Positions 53,389-62,322 of a DNA stretch of 64,000 bases are shown here, one piece after another (the stretch's first letter is position 1; every line of letters starts with the position of its first letter). The position numbers and the translations under genes are program-made. The stretch comes from G963556115 sp963677015. GTDB lineage: Bacteria > Planctomycetota > SZUA-567. The notes below the pieces were generated by a model. The model was not told where the DNA came from. It made no database searches and worked only from the letters and a program-made list of their open reading frames with translations. The stretch spans positions 806,001 to 870,000 of the forward strand of contig OY781533.1 of NCBI GenBank assembly GCA_963677015.1. The letters are read 5' to 3'.

Positions 53389-54258
53389 TTAGTTTGCGGT
53401 GGCATTGGTAGAGGTCACAATATATGAACCTATTTCATAACCGGTATCAGCCGCTATTACCGGACATTTGGCTTTGAGCAGAAAATAAATATCTTTACGG
53501 CTGCTGCCGGAGAGGGTTTCGTAATTTCCCTGACCTTTAGAGATAATGATATCGGCAGTGTTGAATGCCGCGACAAAGGATTCTGAGCACCACTCAAGAA
53601 TTGTTCCCGGAGCATCGGAGCCGTTATCAATAACTCGCGTGATATCGGTAATACCTGCTTGCTCCGCATCTGAGAGTATGGAGTCATTCAGGATGGGAAT
53701 ACCTTTAACGGCATAAGTACAGCGATCGGGGCCTATTTCTTCCAGAAGTATGCGGTCGAAGACAATCTCGCCAGCATTATCAGCCAGAATAAGGATGTTT
53801 TGGGCATCTTTTATTCTACTGATGAGTTCTGTGGCATAACCGCCCCGCAGCTTATGTGATGAAATATTCTCTATAATTTCCGGCAGTTGATCAAAACCAG
53901 GTCTGGAAGGCGCTCCGAAATCAAGAACATTACCGGTAATGGCAAGTCGAATGGCCGTATCCATCCGGTTTGGTGATTCGTCAACAAGGGCTTTCATCCG
54001 GGGATATAGCTGTAAGGCGGCGGTGTTGGAGTCGGTGCGAATAGTTTTATAGGGATCATCACACCCGGTTTTTTCCTTGATCATGCGGTGAATAATTGCT
54101 GCCATATGCGGTGGAGATTGATCTATAGCGATATCTGAAAGTTTGCTGAGGCAGATTCGCATAATACTTTCTTTGACATCATCGTTGTTTGTGTACAGGC
54201 TGAGAGCTTCAAAAGTCTGGCGGACCAGGCAGGGAAGACATTCTATAAAAGTTTTCAT
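53389..54258 (-). CDS. DUF89 / ARMT1-like metal-dependent phosphatase
   Basis: 289 residues, subfamily I size. The N-terminal ECLPCLVRQTFEAL has the CxxC of the prokaryotic subfamily. The active site includes ILADNAGEIVFDRILLEEI (DNAGE) and ADIIISKGQGNYETL. These proteins are cytoplasmic, metal-dependent phosphatases thought to remove damaged phosphometabolites. Cys-rich N-termini like this are common in anaerobes. Single gene; the start is ATG at 54258. Confidence 0.9.
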   Translation of the reverse strand: MKTFIECLPCLVRQTFEALSLYTNNDDVKESIMRICLSKLSDIAIDQSPPHMAAIIHRMIKEKTGCDDPYKTIRTDSNTAALQLYPRMKALVDESPNRMDTAIRLAITGNVLDFGAPSRPGFDQLPEIIENISSHKLRGGYATELISRIKDAQNILILADNAGEIVFDRILLEEIGPDRCTYAVKGIPILNDSILSDAEQAGITDITRVIDNGSDAPGTILEWCSESFVAAFNTADIIISKGQGNYETLSGSSRKDIYFLLKAKCPVIAADTGYEIGSYIVTSTNATAN

Positions 54259-54383
54259 TGCATTACCTCTTATGTCTTGTTAATAATTGTGGCTTATGAT
54301 TAATATGTTCGTCTTGAATATATTCATATTCAGTTGGAATGCAAATACTTTATTTGAGGGAGTCATATTTGGCTGGAGCTGCT

Positions 54384-55265
54384 TTAGTGGTGACGCAATG
54401 ATCTTACTAGTGATCTTATCCCTCTGTTCATAGAGTTAACTGGAAAGTATAAATTGTTTTTATGCAGAGCGATATTGAAAATATCACTATTAGAGAGGTT
54501 TATATTTGGATCGAGTGTAGACTTAGTTATTTTCTCAAGCGGAATGTAGATGTATGAATAGGCATAGCGTGAAGCCTTGTCATCCTCATTTTTTGAACTG
54601 TGATCCAGTATAATCAATTCACTGCTGTTAATCATGAAGAGATAGGTTGCAGATGGTGTAGGGGTATATGTGGTGCTTATTAGTTTACTGAAAAAACTTA
54701 TTTTCGGAAGAACCCTAAAACGTGGCTGAAAAGCTACAAGCTGATTTTCTGGCTCTGAAGATCTCATTGACTGAATGGCATTTGTAAACAGGATATTTTC
54801 CGGCTGTTCCTTATAACTTACAGGGGAAAGATTTAATATTACTGGTGATCTTTGCTGAAGATCACGTATCAGTTTTATGAGACGATCAATAATATCGGAA
54901 GAGACTGTATTATAGTTGACAGTTATTGCCTTTTTGGCGGTTTTTATAATGATAGTGCCGTTCAGTAAAAATTCTTTTCGTATAAAATATTCAATATCAT
55001 TTATGTTGATTCTGCTTTCCCGTACTTTGTTCAGCTCTCGCTTTAGTATCAGTATATAATCACTGAATATTCCAAGTACCGTATCATAAAGATGCATGTT
55101 CGGTGTCGCTTTTCTCCGTTCAATATTACGGGGAAATTTTAAAAAGATATGGGCTTGATTAAGGAGGTGGGCATAATTGCTGAAAAGTGGTGGAAGTTTG
55201 TGTGCTCCAGATATTTCAAATACCCATGGGCCAAATGAATTAAATTCGAAGGTCTGTTTTATCAT
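54384..55265 (-). CDS. Conserved-looking hypothetical protein
   Basis: 293 residues, no signal peptide or membrane helix. Predicted mixed alpha/beta; FGPWVFEISGAHKLPPLF near the N-terminus and SELIILDHSSKNEDDKASRYAYSYIYIPLEKI near the C-terminus suggest a membrane-associated sensor or PH-like fold, but I cannot assign a family. It is downstream of the flotillin gene on the same strand, with a hairpin between. No clear Shine-Dalgarno; composition is AT-rich. Confidence 0.6.
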   Translation of the reverse strand: MIKQTFEFNSFGPWVFEISGAHKLPPLFSNYAHLLNQAHIFLKFPRNIERRKATPNMHLYDTVLGIFSDYILILKRELNKVRESRININDIEYFIRKEFLLNGTIIIKTAKKAITVNYNTVSSDIIDRLIKLIRDLQQRSPVILNLSPVSYKEQPENILFTNAIQSMRSSEPENQLVAFQPRFRVLPKISFFSKLISTTYTPTPSATYLFMINSSELIILDHSSKNEDDKASRYAYSYIYIPLEKITKSTLDPNINLSNSDIFNIALHKNNLYFPVNSMNRGIRSLVRSLRHH

Positions 55266-55354
55266 AAATTAGTTTTGAATTCTAAATGTCAGCTGGTGGC
55301 GATAATTTAGTATGGCGCCGATTAGTAAAATAATTGATAAATGTAATATAACTT

Positions 55355-55393
55355 AAACTCTGCAAATTCTATAAATATATGATTGCAGAGTTT
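55355..55393 (-). terminator. Probable terminator of the flotillin operon
   Basis: AAACTCTGCAA (55355-55365) pairs perfectly with TTGCAGAGTTT (55383-55393) around a 17-nt loop. On the minus strand the stem is followed by AAGTTATATT. Confidence 0.55.
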
Positions 55394-55434
55394 AACTATT
55401 ATTGTTTTGAAAATTACAGCCCGGTAGCACCTGG

Positions 55435-56841
55435 TTAAATTTCTGAGTCTGGTGTTACAGCGGAAGTTTCGTGTGGCTGACTAATGTCACTGCCAAGCCA
55501 CTTAGGGAGTTCCATTCCTGACATTTTAAACATCTCCTGAATAGGTGGAACTGACTGTATCATCCCTTTAAGAAAATTTGCTGTCGAAGTATTTCCGTCT
55601 TTTCCGGCTCCGCTGTCCCATACAGTGATTTTATCGATATTGATACCACTGATAGCATCTACCTGGATCTTCATAAGATTTTCGAGCTTGTCGGCTATCA
55701 TCATCATAACCGCCTTCTCTGGGATTCCGCCGACAGCCTTAACTGTCTCGCCAAAACCTTTTGCCATCTGGCGTAAAATTTCATAGTTGCCTTCAGCTTC
55801 TGCCTTCATTTTGGCAAATACCGCCTGTGCAGTTCCTTCTGCCTCAATACGTATTTTTTCTGCTTCAGCCTGTGCTTTAATAATAACTTGCTGTTTTGCT
55901 ATTTCAGCAGGAACGACGGTACTGGCTATTTCTTTCTGACGGTTGAGTTCGGCTAGGGCCTTCTGAGTTTCAATCTGAGCCATATACCCCTCTTTTTCAG
56001 CATTTGTGCTTTGAACCGCTTCAGCCGCAATGGCTCTGGAGTGGGCTTTTGCTTCATTTTCACGTCTGTCAGCATCTGAGTCCGCTTTGATGATGAGTGC
56101 TTTGTTTTCGCCGCTGACGGCTGCCGCGTCTGCTGAGGCAACTTGAATACGTCTTTCCTGATCTGCTTTGGCTTTACCGGTATCACCGGCTTTTTCCTGC
56201 TCGGCAACATCAACTTTAGCCTGTTCGGTTGCTATTGCCGCAGCTTTCTTGCCGAGAGCTTCTATATATCCTGATTCGTCGGTTATGTCTTTTATATTGA
56301 CGTTGATAAGATCTAGTCCGATTTTATTAAGTTCTATGCCTAGATTATCCGTAACATTTTCAATAAACTTATCCCGGTCCGCATTTATATCTTCAATGGA
56401 CATGGTTGCGATAACCTGTCGGAGCTGTCCGAAGATTATGTCTTCGGCCTGTTGTTCGATCTGGCTGGTATTAAGATCAAGTAAACGCTCGGCTGCGTTT
56501 TGCATAATAGTTGGAGAGTTTGAGATGGCAATCGTGAAGGAAGCCGGGATATTCACACGGATATTCTGCTTTGATAGTGCGCCGCGCAAATCGATATCTA
56601 TCTGCATAGGTATAAGGCTGAGCCATTTAAAATCCTGAATTATAGGCCAGATAAATGCTGCACCACCATGAACACATTTGGCAGTACGTTTCTGACCTTC
56701 ACTTGATTTGCCTATCATGCCGAATATAACCAGAATTTTGTCAGATGGGCATTTTTTATAATAAGCGAGTACAGCTATGACTAAAGCAAAAACACCAATA
56801 ATAATAATAATTGGCACAATGCTTACGGCTAGAAAATCCAT
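55435..56841 (-). CDS. Flotillin-like SPFH protein
   Basis: 468 residues. One N-terminal membrane helix (about 7-27), then the SPFH domain (about 45-205; KCVHGGAAFIWPIIQDFKWLSLIP, IPASFTIAIS), a long Ala/Glu-rich coiled coil (about 205-365; many EAEKIRIEAEG-type heptads), and a C-terminal glycine-rich tail. This matches YqiK/FloA/FloT flotillins, which organise membrane microdomains. AAAGGTG precedes ATG. It lies 31 nt downstream of an NfeD-like membrane protein, the usual flotillin partner. Confidence 0.93.
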   Translation of the reverse strand: MDFLAVSIVPIIIIIGVFALVIAVLAYYKKCPSDKILVIFGMIGKSSEGQKRTAKCVHGGAAFIWPIIQDFKWLSLIPMQIDIDLRGALSKQNIRVNIPASFTIAISNSPTIMQNAAERLLDLNTSQIEQQAEDIIFGQLRQVIATMSIEDINADRDKFIENVTDNLGIELNKIGLDLINVNIKDITDESGYIEALGKKAAAIATEQAKVDVAEQEKAGDTGKAKADQERRIQVASADAAAVSGENKALIIKADSDADRRENEAKAHSRAIAAEAVQSTNAEKEGYMAQIETQKALAELNRQKEIASTVVPAEIAKQQVIIKAQAEAEKIRIEAEGTAQAVFAKMKAEAEGNYEILRQMAKGFGETVKAVGGIPEKAVMMMIADKLENLMKIQVDAISGINIDKITVWDSGAGKDGNTSTANFLKGMIQSVPPIQEMFKMSGMELPKWLGSDISQPHETSAVTPDSEI

Positions 56842-56872
56842 TATTCACCTTTCGTAACTTTAATTAATATAT

Positions 56873-57418
56873 TTAAATTGGTTTTACAAATATAAGATCT
56901 GGTCCTAGAATCTCTGTAACTACAACTGGAGTGTGACTTGCAATTTTTGAAGCTGACTTTGCGCTGATTTCATGTAGACCGCCGCCATGGTTTATAATTA
57001 CTAACCCAGTTTTTTCCGGGGTAATAGGAGTGTAAGCTTTACCTTGGGAACCAACTATGGCGTTTATGTCGAAGGTATTGTCTTCACTGAGACGGTTGAT
57101 TGCTCGCATTACCATGAAATTCAGTGCCATAGCGAGTGAGCCTACAGCGATTCCGGCTAATAGTGAGAACCATTGATTTACATCATGTTTAGCAAGTATA
57201 AAGGCGGTCCAGCCCATGCAGGCGAAGAATGTTGTCATGTTTCGAATTGTGAAAAAACTTGCACCATCATCACCGGCACCACCAAAGGCATCTAAAGAAT
57301 CAATAGTAAGACCGGAAAAGGTAAGTATAACTTGTATTATAAAGATAATAGTGAATACTATTGAAATGCTTAGCATTGATAATTCATAAGTTGACAGGTT
57401 GTGTAATAATTGTTCCAT
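56873..57418 (-). CDS. NfeD/YqiJ-like membrane protein
   Basis: 181 residues. About three membrane helices (roughly 17-38, 60-78, 83-108) and a C-terminal OB-fold-like beta domain (about 118-181; GSQGKAYTPITPEKTGLVIINHGG, THTPVVVTEILGPDLIFVKPI-like text). It fits the YqiJ type of NfeD relatives that pair with flotillins. First gene of the operon with the flotillin. No strong Shine-Dalgarno. Confidence 0.8.
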   Translation of the reverse strand: MEQLLHNLSTYELSMLSISIVFTIIFIIQVILTFSGLTIDSLDAFGGAGDDGASFFTIRNMTTFFACMGWTAFILAKHDVNQWFSLLAGIAVGSLAMALNFMVMRAINRLSEDNTFDINAIVGSQGKAYTPITPEKTGLVIINHGGGLHEISAKSASKIASHTPVVVTEILGPDLIFVKPI

Positions 57419-57833
57419 AGTTTTGTTGGTTCTATATTATTTGTTGTTTTTTAATAAGAGTTATAGTTTTTGTTTTATAAAATAAAAGCTGTTTGGCTAA
57501 TATGAATGTATTTATAATAATCTGTTGCCGGTTAAAGTCAATTATTTTATTTTATAAATAATATATATATTGTATTTTTAGCATATTACGTAACTGCAGG
57601 TTGGCTGCTGGTTGTGAATAAGTTGTTGTATTCTAGCGTGTTAGGCGTGGCTTGATTTTTAGCTGTAACATAAAATAAAAAAATATTTCCTGATATTGTG
57701 GTTATTATAATATATATGTCGTATGTTGTTGCTACTTATTTTGTAAATAGTATAATAGTAATTTATTGTGCTTTTAGGCGTTGTCTGTACCGTTTGTTTT
57801 TATGCAATCTGCGATTTATTTCGGGATGAGATT
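57419..57833. other. AT-rich intergenic region
   Basis: 415 nt between the NfeD-like gene and the first array Sel1 gene. The downstream frame is open from 57768 but is not considered translated there. No RNA or repeat recognised. Confidence 0.5.
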
Positions 57834-59393
57834 ATGAATTTTAACAATTATATGGTTCTTATACTTATTAGTTTTGTTTTGATGTGTGGGCTCACTTATA
57901 TGTGGGAAAAGGATAGAGCGCAACGACGGCTTTCTGAATATGATGATTTGTACTACACTTCTAAATACGGTTCCAGTACTGATAGTAATAAGGATCAGTT
58001 AGTTAAGGATAAAGACTGCGAATTATCGGATAATGATGTTCTTGAAATTCTTGGCGGAAATGATTATAGAGGTGATGTCGCTGACAAGAAAGTACATTTA
58101 TTAAGAGATGGTGATGCTCTGTACGGTAAGTATATAGCTGAAAAATTTGAATGTATAACTGAAGGTAGTGAAGGCAAAAAGAAAGGGGCAGGCGATTCAG
58201 TAACATCTGGTAAGACAGATAGTGATGAGTTGACAGATAGTGAAGTTCGTCGTCTTTTGAGGGATGATGTTGATGATTTAAAGCAGAATCAGAGCTTTAA
58301 TGAGTTTGTGCAGGATAGTGAGCGTAAGGCTGCTGCTGGGGATAAGACGTCTGAGCTGCTAGTGAAGGGGTTGGATTCACTGAAAAAGAATGGTGATATC
58401 AGCGGGGTTGATCCGAAGCTGATACTTGAGGTGTATTTGCCGAAGGCTGAGGCGGGGGATGATGTGGCTGAGTACTTTGTGGGTATGGTTTATTATCAGC
58501 GTAATAATATGAAGGAGGCGGCGCACTGGCTGGAGTTGGCGGCGGAGCATGGGAATAAGGAGGCGTATTATTATATCGGAAGTCTGTACTTTGCGGCGAT
58601 GGGTGTGGAGCGTGATTATAAGAAGGCTGAAAAGTATCTGCTGAAGGCGACTGAGCAGGATAATGCGATGGCTGAGGCTATGCTGATGACTTTGTATAGT
58701 CGTGGTGGTGATGGTGTACCGCGAGATACGAGTAAGGCGCTACATTGGGCGGAGAAGGCAGCGGCGGGTGGTAATGCGCAGGCACAGTTATATCTCGGAG
58801 GTGCATATCGTAATGGGATAGGGGTAGAGGTTGATTATGGTAAGGCACAGAAGTATATTGAAATGGCTGCGGAGCAGTTGGATGACCCTTTTTGGTGGTG
58901 CGAGTTAGGGACGTATTATTTGAATATTGGTGATAGTAATCCCGGAGTAATTGTTGATAAAGAAAAAGGTTTAAAGTTAGTGAAAAAATCAGCTGAGGCT
59001 GGATGTAGTGTAGCTCAGGGTTTGCTTGCAGGTATGTATCTTAATGGTTATTATGTTGAAACAGATTATAAGGAAGGTTATAAGTGGGCAAAACTTGCAG
59101 TAGACCAAGGTGATTCAAAGACATTTATTCTTTTAGGTAATATGTATGAACAGGGACTTTATGTAAATAAAGATATAAATAAAGCTATTGAATATTATAA
59201 AATTGTTGCAGAAAAAGGTGAGCAGTACAATTTTGGGATGTTAGGAATGATTTATGAAAAAGGTCGAGGTGTAGATAAGGATTTAGAGAAAGCCAAATAT
59301 TTTTATAATAAAGGGGCTGCGCTTGGTGATAAGTTATCTTTGAAGAGGTTATCCATATTCTCTAAAAAAGCTGAGAGTATGGATGTAGAGTAG
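57834..59393 (+). CDS. Membrane-anchored Sel1-repeat protein, array copy 1 (chimeric)
   Basis: 519 residues from ATG at 57834; the frame is open 22 codons earlier, but a GGGATGAG lies before this ATG. One N-terminal membrane helix (about 6-24) and then about 145 residues unique to this copy, with two similar short motifs, ELSDNDVLEIL and ELTDSEVRRLL. From SFNEFVQDSERKAAAGDK onward it matches copies 2-4. It has about nine Sel1 repeats; the last four are coded by AT-rich DNA. The join looks like a recombination of a new N-terminus onto a standard Sel1 body. It is convergent with fragment A, with 13 nt between stops. Confidence 0.85.
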   Translation: MNFNNYMVLILISFVLMCGLTYMWEKDRAQRRLSEYDDLYYTSKYGSSTDSNKDQLVKDKDCELSDNDVLEILGGNDYRGDVADKKVHLLRDGDALYGKYIAEKFECITEGSEGKKKGAGDSVTSGKTDSDELTDSEVRRLLRDDVDDLKQNQSFNEFVQDSERKAAAGDKTSELLVKGLDSLKKNGDISGVDPKLILEVYLPKAEAGDDVAEYFVGMVYYQRNNMKEAAHWLELAAEHGNKEAYYYIGSLYFAAMGVERDYKKAEKYLLKATEQDNAMAEAMLMTLYSRGGDGVPRDTSKALHWAEKAAAGGNAQAQLYLGGAYRNGIGVEVDYGKAQKYIEMAAEQLDDPFWWCELGTYYLNIGDSNPGVIVDKEKGLKLVKKSAEAGCSVAQGLLAGMYLNGYYVETDYKEGYKWAKLAVDQGDSKTFILLGNMYEQGLYVNKDINKAIEYYKIVAEKGEQYNFGMLGMIYEKGRGVDKDLEKAKYFYNKGAALGDKLSLKRLSIFSKKAESMDVE

Positions 59394-59406
59394 ATTTTGT
59401 GTTGAG

Positions 59407-59631
59407 TTAATTATTATTGGTATAATAATAATTTGCATATTTAGCACCTGTTAATGCAACCTTTGTACTTTGTTCTGCAATGTTTTCACCGAAGTGTGGA
59501 ACTATAATTGTGGTGAGCTTTTTGGCTGTTGCTGAGTTAACGTAATCTGAGATGCCGAAGCCGGTTAAGGCTATGAATATTTCCTGGGCTAGCTGTTGTG
59601 GTTGCGGCTTTGGGGCGTGATTTTGTTTTTG
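59407..59631 (-). pseudogene. Fragment A: truncated 3' end of the array minus-strand gene
   Basis: An open frame of 74 codons ending at TAA (59409-59407), with no ATG, GTG or TTG in a sensible place. The protein part QLAQEIFIALTGFGISDYVNS and PHFGENIAEQ is clearly homologous to residues ~95-135 of the protein at 62323-62796. The tip is TKVALTGAKYANYYYTNNN. The first ~15 codons (PKPQPQ and before) come from the conserved leader of the next Sel1 gene, so the true gene is cut there. Probably untranslated. Confidence 0.7.
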
Positions 59632-59690
59632 TTATATGGATTGGGATGTTGGTGTGACGGGAGTTGGTATGAAGGTTAAGTGGATTATTT
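59475..59690 (+). repeat. Array repeat, unit 1 (fragment tail plus Sel1 leader)
   Basis: About 215 bp, nearly identical to 60922-61137. It covers the conserved part of the minus-strand fragment, the shared leader of the Sel1 gene and the first codons of its signal peptide. The ATG lies 85 nt after CTGGGCTAGC in both. Confidence 0.85.
59610..59638 (+). promoter_or_regulatory. Candidate promoter shared by array Sel1 genes
   Basis: TTGGGG (59610-59615), 17-nt spacer, TATATG (59633-59638), about 30 nt before the ATG. The same sequence precedes copies 3 and 4. The -35 is poor, so confidence is low. Confidence 0.4.
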
Positions 59691-60835
59691 TAGTGGCTGC
59701 TGTATATGTGGTTCTATGCGGCTTGGTTAACGTTGATAGCATTTGGGCTAGTGAGAGCTTTGATGAGTTTGTGCAGGATAGTGAGCGGAAGGCTGCTGCT
59801 GGGGATAAGACGGCTGAGCTGATGGTGAAGGGGTTGGATTCACTGAAAAAGAATGGTGATATCAGCGGGGTTGATCCGAAGCTGATACTTGAGGTGTATT
59901 TGCCGAAGGCTGAGGCAGGGGATGCAGTGGCTGAATACTTTGTGGGTATGGTTTATTATCAGCGTAATGAGATGAAGGAGGCGGTGCACTGGCTGGAGTT
60001 GGCGGCGGAGCATGGGAATAAAGAAGCGAACTTTTATATTGGAGGTTTGTACTTTGCGGCGATGGGTGTGGAGCGTGATTATAAGAAGGCTGAAAAGTAT
60101 CTGTTGAAGGCGGCTGAGCAAAATAATGTGATGGCTGAGGCTATGCTGATGACTTTGTATAGTCGAGGTGGTGATGGTGTGCCGCGGGATACGAGTAAGG
60201 CGCTACATTGGGCGGACAAGGCAGCGGCGGGTGGTAATGCCCAGGCTGAATTGTACTTGGGGATTGCGTATTGTGATGGTGTCGGGGTGGATATTGATTA
60301 TGGCAAGTCGCAAAAGTATATGGAGCAGGCTGCTGAACAGCTCAATGATCCGGATATTTGGGCTCGTGTCGGTGGTACGTATATGAACGCTAATGATAGT
60401 ATTCCGGGAGTGATAACTGATAGGGAAAAAGGTTTTAAGTTGATGAAGAGGGCTGCTGAGGGTGGTAGTGCTATTGGACAGCGTGAATTTGCTTCTTTGT
60501 ATTTTTTAGGGTATTATGTAAAACAAGATTATAAAGTAGCATATGAATGGTTTACAAAAGCAGCAGAAAATGGGGCTTCACATGTTTTTATGATTTTAGG
60601 CGAAATGTATGAGCGTGGTCTTTATGTTGATAAAAGTATGAAAAAAGCCATTGAGTGTTATAAAAATGGAGCGAAAAGAGGTGATAAACGTAATTACTCA
60701 ATGTTAGGGATTATTTATGAAAAAGGTCGAGGTGTAGATAAGGATTTAAATAAAGCGATATATTATTATAAAAAAGGTAAGGACGTTGGTGATGAATTAT
60801 CTATTGAAAGGTTATCCATGCTTTCAAACGAATAG
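59669..60835 (+). CDS. Secreted Sel1-repeat protein, array copy 2
   Basis: 388 residues from ATG at 59669 (GGGAG 5 nt upstream). An ATG 33 nt earlier is in frame, but in copy 4 the equivalent ATG is out of frame, so the downstream ATG is the real start. Signal peptide MKVKWIILVAAVYVVLCGLV, then ESFDEFVQDSERKAAAGDK and about nine Sel1 repeats. The first half is nearly identical to copies 1 and 4; the C-terminal ~170 residues differ most from the other copies. Exported, probably periplasmic. Convergent with fragment B. Confidence 0.9.
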   Translation: MKVKWIILVAAVYVVLCGLVNVDSIWASESFDEFVQDSERKAAAGDKTAELMVKGLDSLKKNGDISGVDPKLILEVYLPKAEAGDAVAEYFVGMVYYQRNEMKEAVHWLELAAEHGNKEANFYIGGLYFAAMGVERDYKKAEKYLLKAAEQNNVMAEAMLMTLYSRGGDGVPRDTSKALHWADKAAAGGNAQAELYLGIAYCDGVGVDIDYGKSQKYMEQAAEQLNDPDIWARVGGTYMNANDSIPGVITDREKGFKLMKRAAEGGSAIGQREFASLYFLGYYVKQDYKVAYEWFTKAAENGASHVFMILGEMYERGLYVDKSMKKAIECYKNGAKRGDKRNYSMLGIIYEKGRGVDKDLNKAIYYYKKGKDVGDELSIERLSMLSNE

Positions 60836-60856
60836 GAAAGTATGGATTTTAATTAC

Positions 60857-61078
60857 TTATTGTTTTTTATTATAATCCAGCCAGCTTTGTCCTATTTTGA
60901 ATCCTAAATTAACACCATTTTCTGCAATGTTTTCACCGAAGTGTGGAGTCATAATTGTGGTGAGCTTTTTGGCTATTTCTGAGTTAACGTAATCTGAGAT
61001 GCCGAAGCCGGTTAAGGTTATGAATATTTTCTGGGCTAGCTGTTGTGGTTGCGGCTTTGGGGCGTGATTTTGTTTTTG
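60857..61078 (-). pseudogene. Fragment B: truncated 3' end of the array minus-strand gene
   Basis: 73 codons ending at TAA (60859-60857), no start codon. Core QLAQKIFITLTGFGISDYVNS and PHFGENIAENG match fragment A and the protein at 62323; the tip VNLGFKIGQSWLDYNKKQ is different from both. As in A, the 5' end is cut at the Sel1 leader. Confidence 0.7.
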
Positions 61079-61137
61079 TTATATGGATTGGGATGTTGGT
61101 GTGACGGGAGTTGGTATGAAGGCGAAGTGGATTATTG
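60922..61137 (+). repeat. Array repeat, unit 2
   Basis: Second copy of the repeat at 59475-59690, with only scattered changes. The distance between the copies (1447 bp) is the unit length of the array. Confidence 0.85.
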
Positions 61138-62303
61138 GGGTGGCGGTTGTCGTGCTGGTTATCTGGGGCTGGGTGCGGGTGCAGGCGAAGAAGGAGCAGA
61201 GAGAGTTTGATCAGTTTATGCAGGATGCTGAGCGGCGGGCGACGTTTGGGGATAAGAATGCGGAGCTGATGGTAAAGACGTTTGATTCATTTGAGAAGAA
61301 CGGTAATCTTAGCGACGTTGATCCGAAATTGATAATGGAGGTGTTTCTGCCGAAGGCTAAGGCGGGTAATGTTGAGGCTGAGTATATAGTGGGAATGGTA
61401 TATTACGGTCGTGAGAAGATGACGGAGGCGGCACACTGGCTGGAGTTGGCGGCGGAGCATGGGAATAAGGAGGCGTATTATTATATCGGAGGTTTGTACT
61501 TTGCGGCGATGGGTGTGGAGCGGGATTATAAGAAGGCTGAAAAGTACCTGCTGAAGGCGGCTGAGCAAAATAATGTTATGGCTGAGGCTATGCTGATGAC
61601 TCTGTATAGTCGTGGTGGTGATGGTGTGCCGCGGGATACGAGCAAGGCGCTACATTGGGCGGAGAAGGCAGCGGCTGGTGGAAATGCGCAGGCACAGTTA
61701 TATCTGGGAGGTGCGTATCGTGATGGTATCGGGGTAGATATTGATTATCGCAAGGCACAGAAGTATATTGAAATGGCTGCGGAGCAGTTGGATGACCCGG
61801 CATGGTGGGGTGAGTTGGGTGCGATGTATTTGAATATTGAAGGACGTACTCCTGGAGTGATTGTTGATAAAGAAAAAGGTTTTAGGTTAGTGAAAAAATC
61901 AGCTGAGAGGGGATGGGCGGTAGGTCAGTGCTTGCTTGCGGGGATGTATCTTAATGGTTATTATGTTGAAACAGATTATAAGGAAGGATATAAGTGGGCT
62001 AAATTTGCAGCTGATCAAGGGGATCCTTATGTGTTTATGCTTTTAGGAAATATGTACGAACAGGGGCTTTATGTAAATAAAGATATAAAGAAAGCTATAG
62101 AATATTATAAAAGAGGAGCAGAAAAAGGTGATCAATGTAATTTTGGTGAGTTGGGAATGATTTATGAAAAAGGTCGAGGTGTAGATAAGGATTTAGAGAA
62201 AGCTAAATATTATTATAATAAAGGGGCCGCGCTTGGTGATAAGTTATCTTTGAAGAGGTTATCCATACTCTCTAAAAAAGCTGAGAGTATGGACATAAAA
62301 TAG
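61116..62303 (+). CDS. Membrane-anchored or secreted Sel1-repeat protein, array copy 3
   Basis: 395 residues from ATG at 61116 (GGGAG upstream). N-terminal hydrophobic segment MKAKWIIGVAVVVLVIWGWV has no obvious cleavage site, so it may stay as an anchor. The next ~75 residues diverge from the other copies (REFDQFMQDAERRATFGDK); the central repeats are nearly identical to them (AAHWLELAAEHGNKEAYYY). The C-terminal third closely resembles copy 1, ending KLSLKRLSILSKKAESMD. Convergent with the minus-strand gene at 62323, 19 nt between stops. Confidence 0.9.
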   Translation: MKAKWIIGVAVVVLVIWGWVRVQAKKEQREFDQFMQDAERRATFGDKNAELMVKTFDSFEKNGNLSDVDPKLIMEVFLPKAKAGNVEAEYIVGMVYYGREKMTEAAHWLELAAEHGNKEAYYYIGGLYFAAMGVERDYKKAEKYLLKAAEQNNVMAEAMLMTLYSRGGDGVPRDTSKALHWAEKAAAGGNAQAQLYLGGAYRDGIGVDIDYRKAQKYIEMAAEQLDDPAWWGELGAMYLNIEGRTPGVIVDKEKGFRLVKKSAERGWAVGQCLLAGMYLNGYYVETDYKEGYKWAKFAADQGDPYVFMLLGNMYEQGLYVNKDIKKAIEYYKRGAEKGDQCNFGELGMIYEKGRGVDKDLEKAKYYYNKGAALGDKLSLKRLSILSKKAESMDIK

Positions 62304-62322
62304 GTTTAAAGTTCATAGTCAA

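Noticed and set aside
59636..59669. Upstream in-frame ATG of Sel1 copies 2 and 3 (MDWDVGVTGVG)
   Set aside because: In copy 4 the same ATG is out of frame with the gene, and the Shine-Dalgarno GGGAG sits before the later ATG.
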